Positions 17,352-26,654 of a stretch of 62,351 bases of DNA are shown in pieces. Both the position numbers and the translations under genes were made by a program. The DNA is from JACMJP01 sp046160675 (GTDB lineage Bacteria > Bacteroidota > Bacteroidia > Chitinophagales > BACL12): positions 1-62,351 of the forward strand of contig JBJXHH010000004.1 of the NCBI GenBank assembly GCA_046160675.1, written 5' to 3'. Numbering within the stretch: the first letter of the stretch is position 1; each line of letters begins with the position of its first letter. Under the pieces are notes generated by a model that worked only from the letters and a program-made list of their open reading frames with translations, searched no databases and was not told the origin of the DNA.

Positions 17352-18779
17352 TCAATAGAACCCTTGTAAATATTGCGTCACAGTAAGTAAATCTCCCTCA
17401 CTGTAACGTTTCCCGATGATCTGGAGGCCGAAAGGAAGCCCGTTTGAGTGTCTATACAATGGTACAGAGATAGCCGGGGCCCCAACAATATTGGCTTGTA
17501 CAGTGAAAATATCAGCCAGGTACATTTCTATCGGGTCTTTCACTTCACCTATACCAAAGGCAGTGGAAGGGGTGGTCGGAAGAAGGATATAGTCGTAGTT
17601 TTTGAGGATATTTTCCGTTTCCTGCCTGATAATGCGCCTCACTTTTTGAGCATGGGTGTAATATGCATCGTAGTAGCCTGAACTCAGCACAAATGTGCCC
17701 AACATGATGCGGCGCTGGACTTCTCTACCAAAACCTTTACTCCTTGAACTCCGGATAACTGTTTCAAGGTTTTCAGCCTTCATGTCACGATATCCGTAAT
17801 GAATTCCTGCATACCGAGAAAGGTTAGACGATGCTTCCGCAGTGGTGAGTACATAATAGGTTGGTATCAACGAATCAAGATAATTCAAATCTTGCGGTTC
17901 AACAATATGCCCATCCCCTTTGAGTTTTTCTATGGTTTGATAAATTGAGCTTCGAATTTCTGGGTCAAGTTTCGGATGATCGAGAGCCTGAGAATAATAG
18001 GCAAACCGCAGCGGAGTTGCAGGCTTAATATTCGACAATGAAAGTTGAATTGGTTTTGATGAAGTTGTAGCATCATGTTCGTCTTGCCCAGCAATTACCT
18101 CCATAATCAATGCTGCATCTTGTGCCGATTTTGAAAAAGTTCCTACCTGGTCGAATGAACTTGCATAAGCTATAACACCGTAACGGCTAACCCTTCCGTA
18201 AGTAGGTTTGAACCCAACAGTTCCTGTGAAAGATGCTGGTTGACGAATACTACCGCCTGTGTCTGTTCCCAAACTTACCATGCACATACCCGCCTGCACT
18301 GCTACTGCACTGCCTCCGCTTGATCCGCCCGGCACTTTTGAATTATCTGCATCATTCAGAACATTACCGAAAGCAGAATTTTCATTGCTGCTGCCCATAG
18401 CAAACTCATCGCAATTTGTTCTGCCTATAAGTATTGCATCTTCAGCAAGTAATCTTTCAATTACTGTTGCATTGTAAAGCGAAGTAAAATTTTCAAGAAT
18501 TTTTGAGGAAGCTGTAACTTTTTTTCCTTTCATGCAGATGACATCTTTCACTGCTATCACACAGCCGAAGAGTTTGCCGACAGGTTTGCTGTTTTTGAGT
18601 TTGGCGTCTGTTGCATCTGCTTGCTGTAAAGCATCGTCAACAAATACTTCTAAGAAAGCATTGAGGTGTTTTTTGTTACCAATTACTGAGAGGTAATGTT
18701 GCACCACCTGGCGGCAGGTGTAAGTACCTAACCGCAGGGCTTGTTGCACCTGCATCACATTGCTGAACTCGAAAGGCAT
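17352..18779 (-). CDS. gatA: Asp-tRNA(Asn)/Glu-tRNA(Gln) amidotransferase subunit A
   Basis: A 475-residue amidase-signature protein. GatA releases ammonia from glutamine or asparagine for transamidation of mischarged tRNA by GatB within the GatCAB complex. The amidase Ser-cisSer-Lys triad is complete: Lys78 (IAVKDV), Ser153 in GGSSGG and nucleophile Ser177 in GTDTGGSIRQPA, almost the same numbering as in characterised GatA. Length is normal for the family. gatB and gatC are not in the window. The gene starts 8 bp after the tatA stop and is likely co-transcribed with it, a pairing I recall as common in Bacteroidota. Confidence 0.95.
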   Translation of the reverse strand: MPFEFSNVMQVQQALRLGTYTCRQVVQHYLSVIGNKKHLNAFLEVFVDDALQQADATDAKLKNSKPVGKLFGCVIAVKDVICMKGKKVTASSKILENFTSLYNATVIERLLAEDAILIGRTNCDEFAMGSSNENSAFGNVLNDADNSKVPGGSSGGSAVAVQAGMCMVSLGTDTGGSIRQPASFTGTVGFKPTYGRVSRYGVIAYASSFDQVGTFSKSAQDAALIMEVIAGQDEHDATTSSKPIQLSLSNIKPATPLRFAYYSQALDHPKLDPEIRSSIYQTIEKLKGDGHIVEPQDLNYLDSLIPTYYVLTTAEASSNLSRYAGIHYGYRDMKAENLETVIRSSRSKGFGREVQRRIMLGTFVLSSGYYDAYYTHAQKVRRIIRQETENILKNYDYILLPTTPSTAFGIGEVKDPIEMYLADIFTVQANIVGAPAISVPLYRHSNGLPFGLQIIGKRYSEGDLLTVTQYLQGFY

Positions 18780-18787
18780 GCCCGGGT

Positions 18788-19003
18788 TTACTTGCTGTCG
18801 TCAGCTTTTTTCGGTTCTTCATGCATCCCGTCCCTTATCTCCTTGCTTACATTGTTTTTAGCATCATTAAACTCTCTGATGCCTTTACCAATGCCCCGCA
18901 TAAGTTCAGGAATTTTCTTTCCTCCGAATAACAGGAGAATAGCTAATATAATAATAACCCATTCCATACCGGTTGGCATACTTAATAACAAAACAGTATT
19001 CAT
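18788..19003 (-). CDS. tatA: Twin-arginine translocase subunit TatA/E
   Basis: A 71-residue protein with one N-terminal transmembrane helix (MEWVIIILAILLLFGGKKIPEL), the Phe-Gly hinge, an amphipathic helix (MRGIGKGIREFNDAKN) and a charged tail, the standard TatA/E plan. TatA subunits assemble with TatC to pass folded proteins across the inner membrane. tatC is not in the window. A perfect -7 box, TATCTTTG, lies only 4 nt before the ATG. The secreted dioxygenase at 49199-50191 has a Tat-like signal and could be a client. Confidence 0.92.
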   Translation of the reverse strand: MNTVLLLSMPTGMEWVIIILAILLLFGGKKIPELMRGIGKGIREFNDAKNNVSKEIRDGMHEEPKKADDSK

Positions 19004-19008
19004 GCTAC

Positions 19009-19016
19009 AAAGATAG
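19009..19016 (-). promoter_or_regulatory. Candidate -7 box of tatA-gatA, 4 nt from the start codon
   Basis: TATCTTTG on the minus strand is an exact TAnnTTTG match followed by TAGC and then ATG. If transcription starts about 4 nt after the box, as the -7 name implies, the mRNA would be leaderless. No good -33 TTTG is seen. Confidence 0.5.
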
Positions 19017-19045
19017 GGGAAAGTTGATATTGATGCTTTACGCTC

Positions 19046-21457
19046 TCATATCTCCACTACCACCCCGATATTCGGCGTTCTTACGCCATTAGTATTAGTT
19101 ATGAATTTCGGGATGTATCGGGAAGGATCTTCGGGGTTGATCAAAGGATTGCCGCTTTCATCAGTTTGCACTGAAAGGAAAGATTGTTGTAATGTTTTTG
19201 TATCCAGGATGTTTTGTACATCGCCGTAAAGTGTAAGGGTCCATTTATTGAAAAACCATTTTTTGTCCACCCGCAAATCAAGGTTGAATAATTCTTCTGA
19301 ACGTTCTGATGCAAGTTTGCTGTAATCAAGCTGCCCAGTTTGATTGATGTCCCAAACATAAGTTAACAAGGAGTAGGCAGTGTCAAAAGGTGTGAAAGGT
19401 TGCCCTCCCTGATACCGAATCTTTGCGCCTATCTCCCAATCTCCTTTGAATTTTTTTCCCAGGGTAAGATTGATGATATTTCCGTAATCCCAGGAAGAAG
19501 ATACATACGTTTCTGTTGTATCCTGGAATTCACTTTTCACAAAAGTATAGGTAAACAATCCGTACCAGCCTTTAAATAATTTTTGCTGGTATGAAAGCTC
19601 AGCGCCGTAAGCCCTACCATTCGCTGTGCTTTCCACAGCCTCATTTCCTATAACCCCAAAATCGCCCCCGAGATTTGCAAGCGATACCTGGTTAACAATG
19701 GAAAAAGGATATCGATCATATAATTTATAAAACCCTTCCAGAGAAATTTTGGCGCTGAACCTTGTGTAATAATCCGTGCCGAACACAAGATGTTTTGAAC
19801 GAATAAAAGTAACACCGTTGTTTTTGTTCACCAGTTCGCCCTCCGTATTCCTGTATCCTAAAATAGTATAACCGGGTAATTGAAAATATAACCCGGTGTT
19901 AAAATTCAGGTTCGCATTTTCACTGAGTTTGTAGCTTGCTGAGAACCTCGGCGATAGTTGTTCAATCGGGTTGCTCATTTCCGTTGAATATGTGTTTGCA
20001 TCAGTACGGAGACCAATGCTGAGAGTCAGCGTTTCAGTGAAATATTTTTTTGTGAGCTGAGTGAAAATACTGTACTTCAAAAACTGAAGCCTGCTGCTGA
20101 AATTAACAGTATCAATTCCAAAAGGTGTTGTTATTTTATTGAAGGTGGCGTTTGTGTAAAATGCCTGTTCAAGTCCAACTCCGTACATGTACGAAAAACC
20201 ATTCTGCATGTAGCGATTGTTTTCTGCCCGCAGTTTTATTTCTGTTTCATCACTGTTATATGTAAAAATCTTATTTGCTTCACTACTTTCATCATTGTTC
20301 TCATACTTGGAAGATTCGTTATGCAATTGATTAGCGCTTGCAACAACAGTTAAAAAATCTTTCTCCCTGAAATGTTTCCATACGACACCCCCGGCATTCG
20401 TAGTCTGATCGTTAGAAGGCAAATAGCCTAAAATATATTTTGCATATTCACTGCGTACTGAATCCTTATTATTTACTGCATCCGGGTTAAAAGCAAATCT
20501 GTCAATTGCGCCGAGGAGGAGGATATTCAACTGGTTTTTTTTGTCTGGCTGAATAGAAATTTTCGCTTCATAATCATTGAAGGTTGGCAAAAAGGGCAGG
20601 CCAATTTGTTTGAACAACACCTGCAAATAACTTTGACGAACAGATAACAAGGCACTTGCTTTTGTTCCTAAAGGACCTTCCAGCGAAATACCGGAAGCCG
20701 TATAAGTGAAAGTTCCAGTTCCTCCCCAACGATCAGTTCGCCCGGTTTTGTTTTTCAAAACGAGGACTGAACTCAGCGCATTGCCCAAGTTGGCAGGAAA
20801 TGCGCCGCTATAAAAATCGGCTTCCCTTATAAAATCTACATTCAGCAGCCCCACCGGTCCGCCGGTGCTACCTTGCGTAGCAAAATGATTTATGTTCGGG
20901 ATCTCAATTCCATCTAGGTAGAACCTATTTTCCGCAGGTCCTCCACCCCTTACTAAAATGTCATTTCTATAAGAAAGTGTCCCCGCTACACCCGGCAAGC
21001 TTTGGATCACCTTGGAAATGTCCCTGTTGCTTCCCGGATTGCGCACAATTTCGTTGGAGCCAATTGTTCTGAGGGAAAGCGGGCTTTCATCTGTTCTAAA
21101 AAATTTATCTGTTGCAGTTATGGTCACCTCGCCTAATTCGTTGTCATTTTCAAACAACTGAAAGTCAACAGTTGCCGGCATATTATTGCTCACCATTATT
21201 TCATATTCCACCTCCTGTTTGTACCCGATAATGTTGCAGATGAGGTTATAAGTACCGGGTGGAATATTCCTGATCTCATAAAATCCTTCTTCATTGCTTA
21301 CAGCGCCAAAAGCAGTTTCCTGCAACTGTATTACAGCAAACGGTATATCCTCATTACTCACAGCGTTTGAAACCCTGCCTTTAATAACCCCATTTTGTGA
21401 AAAACTATGCAGGGATAGAAATGTAATAGTGAGACAGAAAAAAAGTTTTTTTAGCAT
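19046..21457 (-). CDS. TonB-dependent outer-membrane receptor with N-terminal carboxypeptidase-like domain
   Basis: An 803-residue outer-membrane protein. The signal peptide (MLKKLFFCLTITFLSLHSFSQ) is followed by a CarboxypepD-regulatory-like Ig fold (about 24-105, GVIKGRVSNAVSNEDIPFAV), a plug domain (about 115-230, including VIQSLPGVAG and DILVRGGGPAENRFYLDGIE) and a 22-strand barrel to the C-terminus. It is shorter than SusC-type receptors and has no SusD partner, so it resembles receptors for iron complexes, vitamins or small peptides more than a glycan importer. The substrate is unknown. It sits inside an otherwise envelope-maintenance gene block and has the best promoter in the window. 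Confidence 0.9.
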   Translation of the reverse strand: MLKKLFFCLTITFLSLHSFSQNGVIKGRVSNAVSNEDIPFAVIQLQETAFGAVSNEEGFYEIRNIPPGTYNLICNIIGYKQEVEYEIMVSNNMPATVDFQLFENDNELGEVTITATDKFFRTDESPLSLRTIGSNEIVRNPGSNRDISKVIQSLPGVAGTLSYRNDILVRGGGPAENRFYLDGIEIPNINHFATQGSTGGPVGLLNVDFIREADFYSGAFPANLGNALSSVLVLKNKTGRTDRWGGTGTFTYTASGISLEGPLGTKASALLSVRQSYLQVLFKQIGLPFLPTFNDYEAKISIQPDKKNQLNILLLGAIDRFAFNPDAVNNKDSVRSEYAKYILGYLPSNDQTTNAGGVVWKHFREKDFLTVVASANQLHNESSKYENNDESSEANKIFTYNSDETEIKLRAENNRYMQNGFSYMYGVGLEQAFYTNATFNKITTPFGIDTVNFSSRLQFLKYSIFTQLTKKYFTETLTLSIGLRTDANTYSTEMSNPIEQLSPRFSASYKLSENANLNFNTGLYFQLPGYTILGYRNTEGELVNKNNGVTFIRSKHLVFGTDYYTRFSAKISLEGFYKLYDRYPFSIVNQVSLANLGGDFGVIGNEAVESTANGRAYGAELSYQQKLFKGWYGLFTYTFVKSEFQDTTETYVSSSWDYGNIINLTLGKKFKGDWEIGAKIRYQGGQPFTPFDTAYSLLTYVWDINQTGQLDYSKLASERSEELFNLDLRVDKKWFFNKWTLTLYGDVQNILDTKTLQQSFLSVQTDESGNPLINPEDPSRYIPKFITNTNGVRTPNIGVVVEI

Positions 21458-21464
21458 GGCGGCG

Positions 21465-21495
21465 CAAAGGTATATGAGCTGTTAAGATGTACAAA
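21465..21495 (-). promoter_or_regulatory. Consensus promoter of the TonB-dependent receptor gene
   Basis: On the minus strand an exact TTTG (21495-21492) is followed after 19 nt by TACCTTTG (21472-21465), an exact TAnnTTTG. This is the full Bacteroidota consensus. The ATG follows 7 nt later, so the leader is at most about 3-4 nt. Confidence 0.7.
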
Positions 21496-21526
21496 CATCC
21501 GGCTGAAATATTTGTTCAGCGGTGAT

Positions 21527-22972
21527 CTATTTAGATACCCACCCGGCCGGGTCGAGTATAACGGTTCCTTTCCAGATTTCAAGGTGAACCTCAGTTTGTC
21601 CTTCTTCGGCGTTAGTGTAAGCCGTGCCTATCTTTTGTTTGGTGGAGACTTTATCGCCTGCTTCCACAGTAACATTTTGAAGCTGCGTATACACCGTATA
21701 ATAATTTCCGTGTTTGATTATAACCCCTTTTTGAAAAGAGGGATTGAAAATGACATTCACTACCTCTCCTTCAAAAATACTACGCACACTTGCACCTTCT
21801 GCTGTTGCGATATCAATACCATTGTTCTCCACCATCACTCCCGCAAGCACAGGGTGTTCATGTGTCCCGAATCTTTCAGTAATACTCCCCCGCTCCACCG
21901 GCCAAGGCAGTTTGCCTTTGTTTCCCTCAAAATTTTTTGACGCCAGCTGGGCTTCCGGAGTCAGGTTTGGGTTTGGTTTTTCGGGTACGGTCTTTTTTTC
22001 AGAAGTTGTGGTTTCGGCTTTTTTCTCTTTTGTAGTTTCTTTCTTTGTTTCCGTTGTTGTTTTTTTCTCTGCTGCTTTTTTCTCTGCAAGCGCCTTTTCT
22101 TCGGCTTCTTTTTTCTTCTTCGCTTCTGCCTCTGCTTTTTCTTTTTCCTTTTTTATTTCTTCTGCAATAATATTCTGAATTTTCTTGTTGACGTCTTTTG
22201 CATCTTTTTTCTTTTTTTCGATCTGCGCAGCAAGTTCTTTTTCTTTTCCCTGTAGGTTTTTCAAGGTAACATCTTTCTCTGATTTTTCTTCAGTGAGTTT
22301 ATTTTTCTGTTCCTGTTCCTTCCCCAGTAAACTTTCTTTTTCTTCTTTATCGCCAGCAAGAGAGCTTATTTTTTTCTGCAACTCCTCCTGCGTTGTCACA
22401 ATGGTTTCCAATTGCTCTTTTCGGTAACTTGTATATGAGCGCACATACTCAATCTCATGTATCACATCGCTTAAACTCTCAGAAGCAAGTACAAAGTGTA
22501 TGGGCTGATAATCACTTTCATTCACATATGCATAATAGATCATGCGGGCGTATTCATCCTTCAGTTTTTCAAGTTTTCCCTCCATCAAGTTAATTTCTTT
22601 TTGCGCATCCTGCATTTCTTTTTGCACGGTGTTCATTTGCTGGGCGAGTGTTTGTATCATTTCCTCCCGCACATCAATTTTTCGTTTCAGGAGTTTTACT
22701 TCATTTAAGGAATTTTGTTTTTTATTTTTCGTATCCTTTAATAAATCTTCTGTGTCTTTGATCTCGTCCTGCAGTTTTTCATATTTATTCTGTAAAGATT
22801 TTTTATCTGTTTGTGCATAGGAATCTATTTGAGGGGTAAACAACACAGAAATAAAGATGATGATTGCCGGACTGATATTACTAACTGCAAATGCATAGGT
22901 ACGCAGGCTTCTGTATAAACGGAAGGCCCGACAAGTCAGGTGTGCAAAGAAATCAGTCAAGAACTTTCTCAT
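21527..22972 (-). CDS. EnvC-like coiled-coil protein with a degenerate LytM (M23) domain
   Basis: A 481-residue protein with a hydrophobic export segment at about 30-52, a long coiled coil with Lys/Glu-rich runs (about 55-300), an Ala/Lys/Thr-rich linker, and a LytM/M23 fold (about 357-481). In active M23 peptidases zinc is held by HxxxD and HxH, with a further His in YxHL. Here these read NNGID (His replaced by Asn383, Asp387 kept), YTQL (His replaced by Gln430) and EVHLE (first His replaced by Glu461, His463 kept). The domain is therefore probably catalytically dead, as in E. coli EnvC, which activates amidases for daughter-cell separation. The start overlaps the end of the DUF4292 gene by 20 nt, consistent with translational coupling. 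Confidence 0.85.
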   Translation of the reverse strand: MRKFLTDFFAHLTCRAFRLYRSLRTYAFAVSNISPAIIIFISVLFTPQIDSYAQTDKKSLQNKYEKLQDEIKDTEDLLKDTKNKKQNSLNEVKLLKRKIDVREEMIQTLAQQMNTVQKEMQDAQKEINLMEGKLEKLKDEYARMIYYAYVNESDYQPIHFVLASESLSDVIHEIEYVRSYTSYRKEQLETIVTTQEELQKKISSLAGDKEEKESLLGKEQEQKNKLTEEKSEKDVTLKNLQGKEKELAAQIEKKKKDAKDVNKKIQNIIAEEIKKEKEKAEAEAKKKKEAEEKALAEKKAAEKKTTTETKKETTKEKKAETTTSEKKTVPEKPNPNLTPEAQLASKNFEGNKGKLPWPVERGSITERFGTHEHPVLAGVMVENNGIDIATAEGASVRSIFEGEVVNVIFNPSFQKGVIIKHGNYYTVYTQLQNVTVEAGDKVSTKQKIGTAYTNAEEGQTEVHLEIWKGTVILDPAGWVSK

Positions 22973-23723
22973 ACTTTGGATTCACAGAAAACGTAAAGCC
23001 CGGAGGTTCGTTTAAAGTTACGTCTGTGAATTCCATGCTTACTGCATACTTTTCAACAGCTTCAATCAAGATTGTCCGCAAAAAAGAAAAATGCTGTGCC
23101 TCTTTATCTTTTGCACCCTTGATTTTCTGATATTGATCATAGGTAAGCAACATCGTTCTCCTGTTTTGCATGTCTTCCACAAACATTTGCATCACATCAA
23201 ACGATGGATATAATTTTATAGTATTTTTCAGTGTGGCATTTTGTGTTTGAATTGCATAACAAGTGTCGCAGGCAAGGGGGTATTTTGTCCCGGTATAATA
23301 CACTAAATCACCCACCAGCAGATTTTGAAGGGTTTGAAAATCTGCTTGCACAGAAAATATTTTCTCCAGGTAACTGAAATCCCTCGGATAATATTTCTGG
23401 TTAATGCGGTCAATAATTTTTATCGAATCAGGGGTGATGTAGATCTTGGCGCCTTCGATTCCAAGCATCCTTAGCGAAATCCCGATGTATTTATCTTTTT
23501 CGGCTTCAATATTTGCATTTACGCTTTGGCTTTTTTCATCATCTGTTACATCAATTTTTGCTTTTGCTAAAAACGTAGTGAACCGGAATTCATCTGCATG
23601 CAGCCTTGCATCCAAGGTATCCATGTTAAGGTTTTCAATTTTACCCCCTGTATTATTTTTAGATGTATTACAACTGAAGAAAGTAGTTGCAATAATCAAT
23701 AAAGCAGGCAGAAGGTTACTCAT
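22953..23723 (-). CDS. DUF4292 lipoprotein
   Basis: A 256-residue predicted lipoprotein: a hydrophobic start (MSNLLPALLIIATTFFSC) with Cys18 as the lipidation site. The body resembles the DUF4292/LolA-like half-barrel (ADEFRFTTFLAKAKIDV ... YIGISLRMLGIEGAKIYITPD), a fold that binds lipid chains. I chose ATG 23723, which overlaps the upstream stop in the form ATGAGTAA and has AGGA about 8 nt before it. An ATG five codons earlier (23738) is possible. Conserved position between a TPR lipoprotein gene and an M23/EnvC-like gene suggests an envelope-assembly role, but the molecular function is unknown. Confidence 0.82.
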   Translation of the reverse strand: MSNLLPALLIIATTFFSCNTSKNNTGGKIENLNMDTLDARLHADEFRFTTFLAKAKIDVTDDEKSQSVNANIEAEKDKYIGISLRMLGIEGAKIYITPDSIKIIDRINQKYYPRDFSYLEKIFSVQADFQTLQNLLVGDLVYYTGTKYPLACDTCYAIQTQNATLKNTIKLYPSFDVMQMFVEDMQNRRTMLLTYDQYQKIKGAKDKEAQHFSFLRTILIEAVEKYAVSMEFTDVTLNEPPGFTFSVNPKYEKVLD

Positions 23724-25524
23724 ATAATTTTCCTTCATCTATTTTTCTGTCAAGGAGTTCAGAACCCGTGCCAAGTTGTTTCGCTTTCTTCCAATTTTCC
23801 AAAGCAGAATTTACATCCCCCAATTGGTACAGCACATCGCCGTAGTGTTCCAGGATCACCTCACTTTTATCCCCACCATTTTTCAATGCTTTTTCAATCC
23901 ATTGTTTAGCTTCTTTATATTTTTCTTGTTGATAGAGAACCCATGCATATGTATCTAATAAAGACGAATTATTGGGTACAAGTTCATTAGCAAGTTTTGC
24001 CATTTCAGCAGCACGGTCAAGCTTTTCTTTGCGCAGGGAAAGGTGATAAGCGTAATTATTTAGTGTATACGGGTTTTTCGGGTTTAGCTGCAAACTGGAT
24101 TCATAGGCAGCATCGCTTTCAGCATATTTTTTCAACTCATTATAAGAATCTCCCAAACGGAGATATATATCGGCCTTAAGTTGTGTGTTTGAAGATGCGA
24201 TAGGCAGCGCCCTTTTTAATACCTGTATCGCATCTTCATACATGTTTCTGTTAATATATGACAGGCCATTGAAATAATATCCCATGGGTTGATTAGGAAA
24301 AATTTCCATACTTTGTTCCGTTACCGTTTGCAGAGAATCATTTTGTTTTAAGTCTGCATCAATGTAAAAAATTTTCAGCCATACATCATACACATCCTCT
24401 CTGATTGTAAGCGATTGACGGTAATTTTTTCTTGCTTCCTGTAATTGTTGGGCATAGTATAGAAAGTCTCCCCGCATTGCAAAGGATTTTGCGTCAGCCG
24501 GATGTGTTTCTGTAAGGATTTGTGTAAGGTTGAATATGAAATCTTTTTGCACGAAATTTTTTTCGGTAATAGAATCAACAAAGGGGACGAGGAAAAATAT
24601 CTTCTTATCAATATTGATTGAAGGAATTGCAAACATGTCTTTCATGGTTTGATAGTACCCTGTAAAATTTCCTTTTGCTTTTTCCATCTCAGCTTTACTT
24701 AGCAGCAGGTCCGGATTATCGGGGTCAAGGGTTAGGAGTATGGCATATGTTTCTTCTGCCTGTGAAGAGTTTTTGGCAATCTCATACACATCTCCTATCA
24801 TATTGTAATAAGAAGGGTTATCGGGATTTTGTAAAATGAGTTTTTGCAAATTGCTCAAGGCATTGTTTACATCGCCTGCCTTTACATATAATCGCTGTAG
24901 TTCAACCAACACTCCTTCATCATCTCCAAATTGTTTTTGCGCATCCTGCAAAACTGAAATTGACTTTTTTATATCCCCTATCCTTTCAAACACATAAGAA
25001 AGCTGGTAGTAATTGTCGATTTTTTGCGGGTAGTTTTTTTTGAGTTGTTCAAGGATTTTAACAGCTTCGGGAAATTGCTGGCCATAGGTTAAGATGTCAG
25101 CCAGCAGAAGCTGATAATACTCATTTTCTCCGTCACTGTTAATTGCAGCATTGGCAAGTTCTTTCGCATCATCAATTCTACCATACCCGAAATAGATGCG
25201 GCTGAGTTCGAATAATGCGGGCGCATTTTCCGGGTCTACCTTTAAAATTTCTTTGAATAACACAATAGCGCCTTCATAATCCTCTAAAGCCTTTGCTTTA
25301 CAGGCGTCAATATAAGTACGCTCAATATATAGGGTATCATTTTGCGGGGTTACTCCTGAAGTCACTTCACCCACCCTTATCTCATCTGCCAAGGGGAATG
25401 GACTGTTGTTTTGTGTTTGCTGTTGTGTTTTACACGAGAAGAAAAAAAAAGTTACTGTAAAACAGGAAAATATATATTTCCAATAAAGCCGGGAAATGCA
25501 CCGTGTGTTAAATTTTGATTTCAT
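23716..25524 (-). CDS. TPR-repeat lipoprotein
   Basis: A 602-residue predicted lipoprotein. A hydrophobic stretch ending FFFFSC gives a lipobox near residue 31. About a dozen tetratricopeptide repeats fill residues 70-590 (for example APALFELSRIYFGYGRIDDA, NPYTLNNYAYHLSLRKEKLD). TPR arrays mediate protein-protein contacts, and a periplasmic scaffold is likely. It starts 5 bp after the nucleotidyltransferase stop and its end overlaps the DUF4292 gene, so the four genes from 26537 to 21527 appear to form one transcript. Confidence 0.88.
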   Translation of the reverse strand: MKSKFNTRCISRLYWKYIFSCFTVTFFFFSCKTQQQTQNNSPFPLADEIRVGEVTSGVTPQNDTLYIERTYIDACKAKALEDYEGAIVLFKEILKVDPENAPALFELSRIYFGYGRIDDAKELANAAINSDGENEYYQLLLADILTYGQQFPEAVKILEQLKKNYPQKIDNYYQLSYVFERIGDIKKSISVLQDAQKQFGDDEGVLVELQRLYVKAGDVNNALSNLQKLILQNPDNPSYYNMIGDVYEIAKNSSQAEETYAILLTLDPDNPDLLLSKAEMEKAKGNFTGYYQTMKDMFAIPSINIDKKIFFLVPFVDSITEKNFVQKDFIFNLTQILTETHPADAKSFAMRGDFLYYAQQLQEARKNYRQSLTIREDVYDVWLKIFYIDADLKQNDSLQTVTEQSMEIFPNQPMGYYFNGLSYINRNMYEDAIQVLKRALPIASSNTQLKADIYLRLGDSYNELKKYAESDAAYESSLQLNPKNPYTLNNYAYHLSLRKEKLDRAAEMAKLANELVPNNSSLLDTYAWVLYQQEKYKEAKQWIEKALKNGGDKSEVILEHYGDVLYQLGDVNSALENWKKAKQLGTGSELLDRKIDEGKLYE

Positions 25525-25529
25525 TCTAT

Positions 25530-26537
25530 CTAATTAATTTCGGCAACAAAGTCACCGATGCTCAGATCATCTGCTTTTCCCTTCAGGCTTACGTTACTGC
25601 CAATCATAGAATTGGTGATAATTCTGTCTACAATAGTGGTGTATGTTTGAATGATACTGTTACTCACTACACTGTTTCGTATAACAGAATTTTTGCCAAC
25701 AGATACATGTGGACCAACAACACTGTTCTCTATCACTACATTTTCACCTACATAACAGGGATGAATCAATTGTGAATTTTTAATAACTGCTGAAGCTGCA
25801 ACCAGTTTTTCTTTTTCTTGCTTCAACTCCAATACCCTCTGGTTTGTGTAAACAGTTGAATCTTTATTTCCGCAATCCAGCCATTCATCCACTTTTCCGG
25901 GAACAAACTTATGCCCGTTCCTTCTCATGGCGTCCAGTGCATTTGTGAGTTGATATTCGCCTTTATCCTTAATTTCATTATCAAGCAGGTATTGCATTTC
26001 TTTTCTTAATGTATCTCCATCTTTGATATAATATACACCAATGATGGCGAGGTCACTTACAAAGTGATTTGGTTTTTCAACAAAGTTCTCAATATGCCCG
26101 TCACTGTGTAATTGTACAACGCCAAAATTTTTCCAGTCATCTACTTTGTTCACCCAGATCACTCCGTCTTTTTCTTTATCAATCTTAAAATCCGTTTTAA
26201 ATAACGTATCAGCAAAGGCAATAATTATATGCCCGCTTACAGTATTTCCTGCACAAAGTATTGCATGCGCTGTGCCAAGTGGCTGATCCTGGTAACAAAT
26301 TTTTCCCTTCGCACCAAGGCTTTCTGCAATTGTTATTAATCCATCTTCCACCTCTTTTCCAAACCTTCCAACAACAAAAGCTATTTCCTCGATTTTCTCA
26401 TCTGTGGTTTGTGCAATGTCCTCTACAAGCCTTTGTACAATTGGTTTTCCGGCAATTGGTATCAGGGGTTTTGGAACTGTAAGAGTGTGCGGACGCATGC
26501 GTTTTCCCATGCCCGCCATAGGTATAATGATCTTCAT
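25530..26537 (-). CDS. Sugar-phosphate nucleotidyltransferase with left-handed beta-helix tail
   Basis: A 335-residue cytoplasmic enzyme that activates a sugar 1-phosphate with an NTP. The N-terminal Rossmann-like domain has the pyrophosphorylase signature (PMAGMGKRMRPHT, then PKPLIPIAGKP, residues 6-32) and the sugar-binding EKPNHF motif. Residues about 245-335 are hexapeptide-repeat sequence (IENSVVGPHVSVGKNSVIRN), i.e. a left-handed beta-helix. It is close to glucose-1-phosphate thymidylyltransferases, but the nucleotide cannot be fixed by eye. It is the first gene of the run through the TPR, DUF4292 and EnvC-like genes. Confidence 0.88.
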   Translation of the reverse strand: MKIIIPMAGMGKRMRPHTLTVPKPLIPIAGKPIVQRLVEDIAQTTDEKIEEIAFVVGRFGKEVEDGLITIAESLGAKGKICYQDQPLGTAHAILCAGNTVSGHIIIAFADTLFKTDFKIDKEKDGVIWVNKVDDWKNFGVVQLHSDGHIENFVEKPNHFVSDLAIIGVYYIKDGDTLRKEMQYLLDNEIKDKGEYQLTNALDAMRRNGHKFVPGKVDEWLDCGNKDSTVYTNQRVLELKQEKEKLVAASAVIKNSQLIHPCYVGENVVIENSVVGPHVSVGKNSVIRNSVVSNSIIQTYTTIVDRIITNSMIGSNVSLKGKADDLSIGDFVAEIN

Positions 26538-26568
26538 ATTCTTTGATTCACTTGAAATTAAAACGCTG

Positions 26569-26576
26569 CAAAGATA
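26569..26576 (-). promoter_or_regulatory. Candidate -7 box of the nucleotidyltransferase operon
   Basis: TATCTTTG is an exact TAnnTTTG on the minus strand, 31 nt before the ATG at 26537 and inside the 117-bp gap after dut. No -33 TTTG is visible. The rest of the gap shows nothing notable. Confidence 0.45.
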
Positions 26577-26654
26577 AGAGTTGCAGACGGGTTCGGAGGT
26601 TGCCGGTTGTAACGGAGATTATTTGGTTTTAAATAAAATTAACGGGTATGATAT

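Noticed and set aside
21744..22820. Several plus-strand Ser/Phe-rich open frames of 66-144 codons
   Set aside because: They are mirrors of the Lys/Glu-rich coiled coil of the EnvC-like gene on the minus strand; such composition produces long antisense frames.
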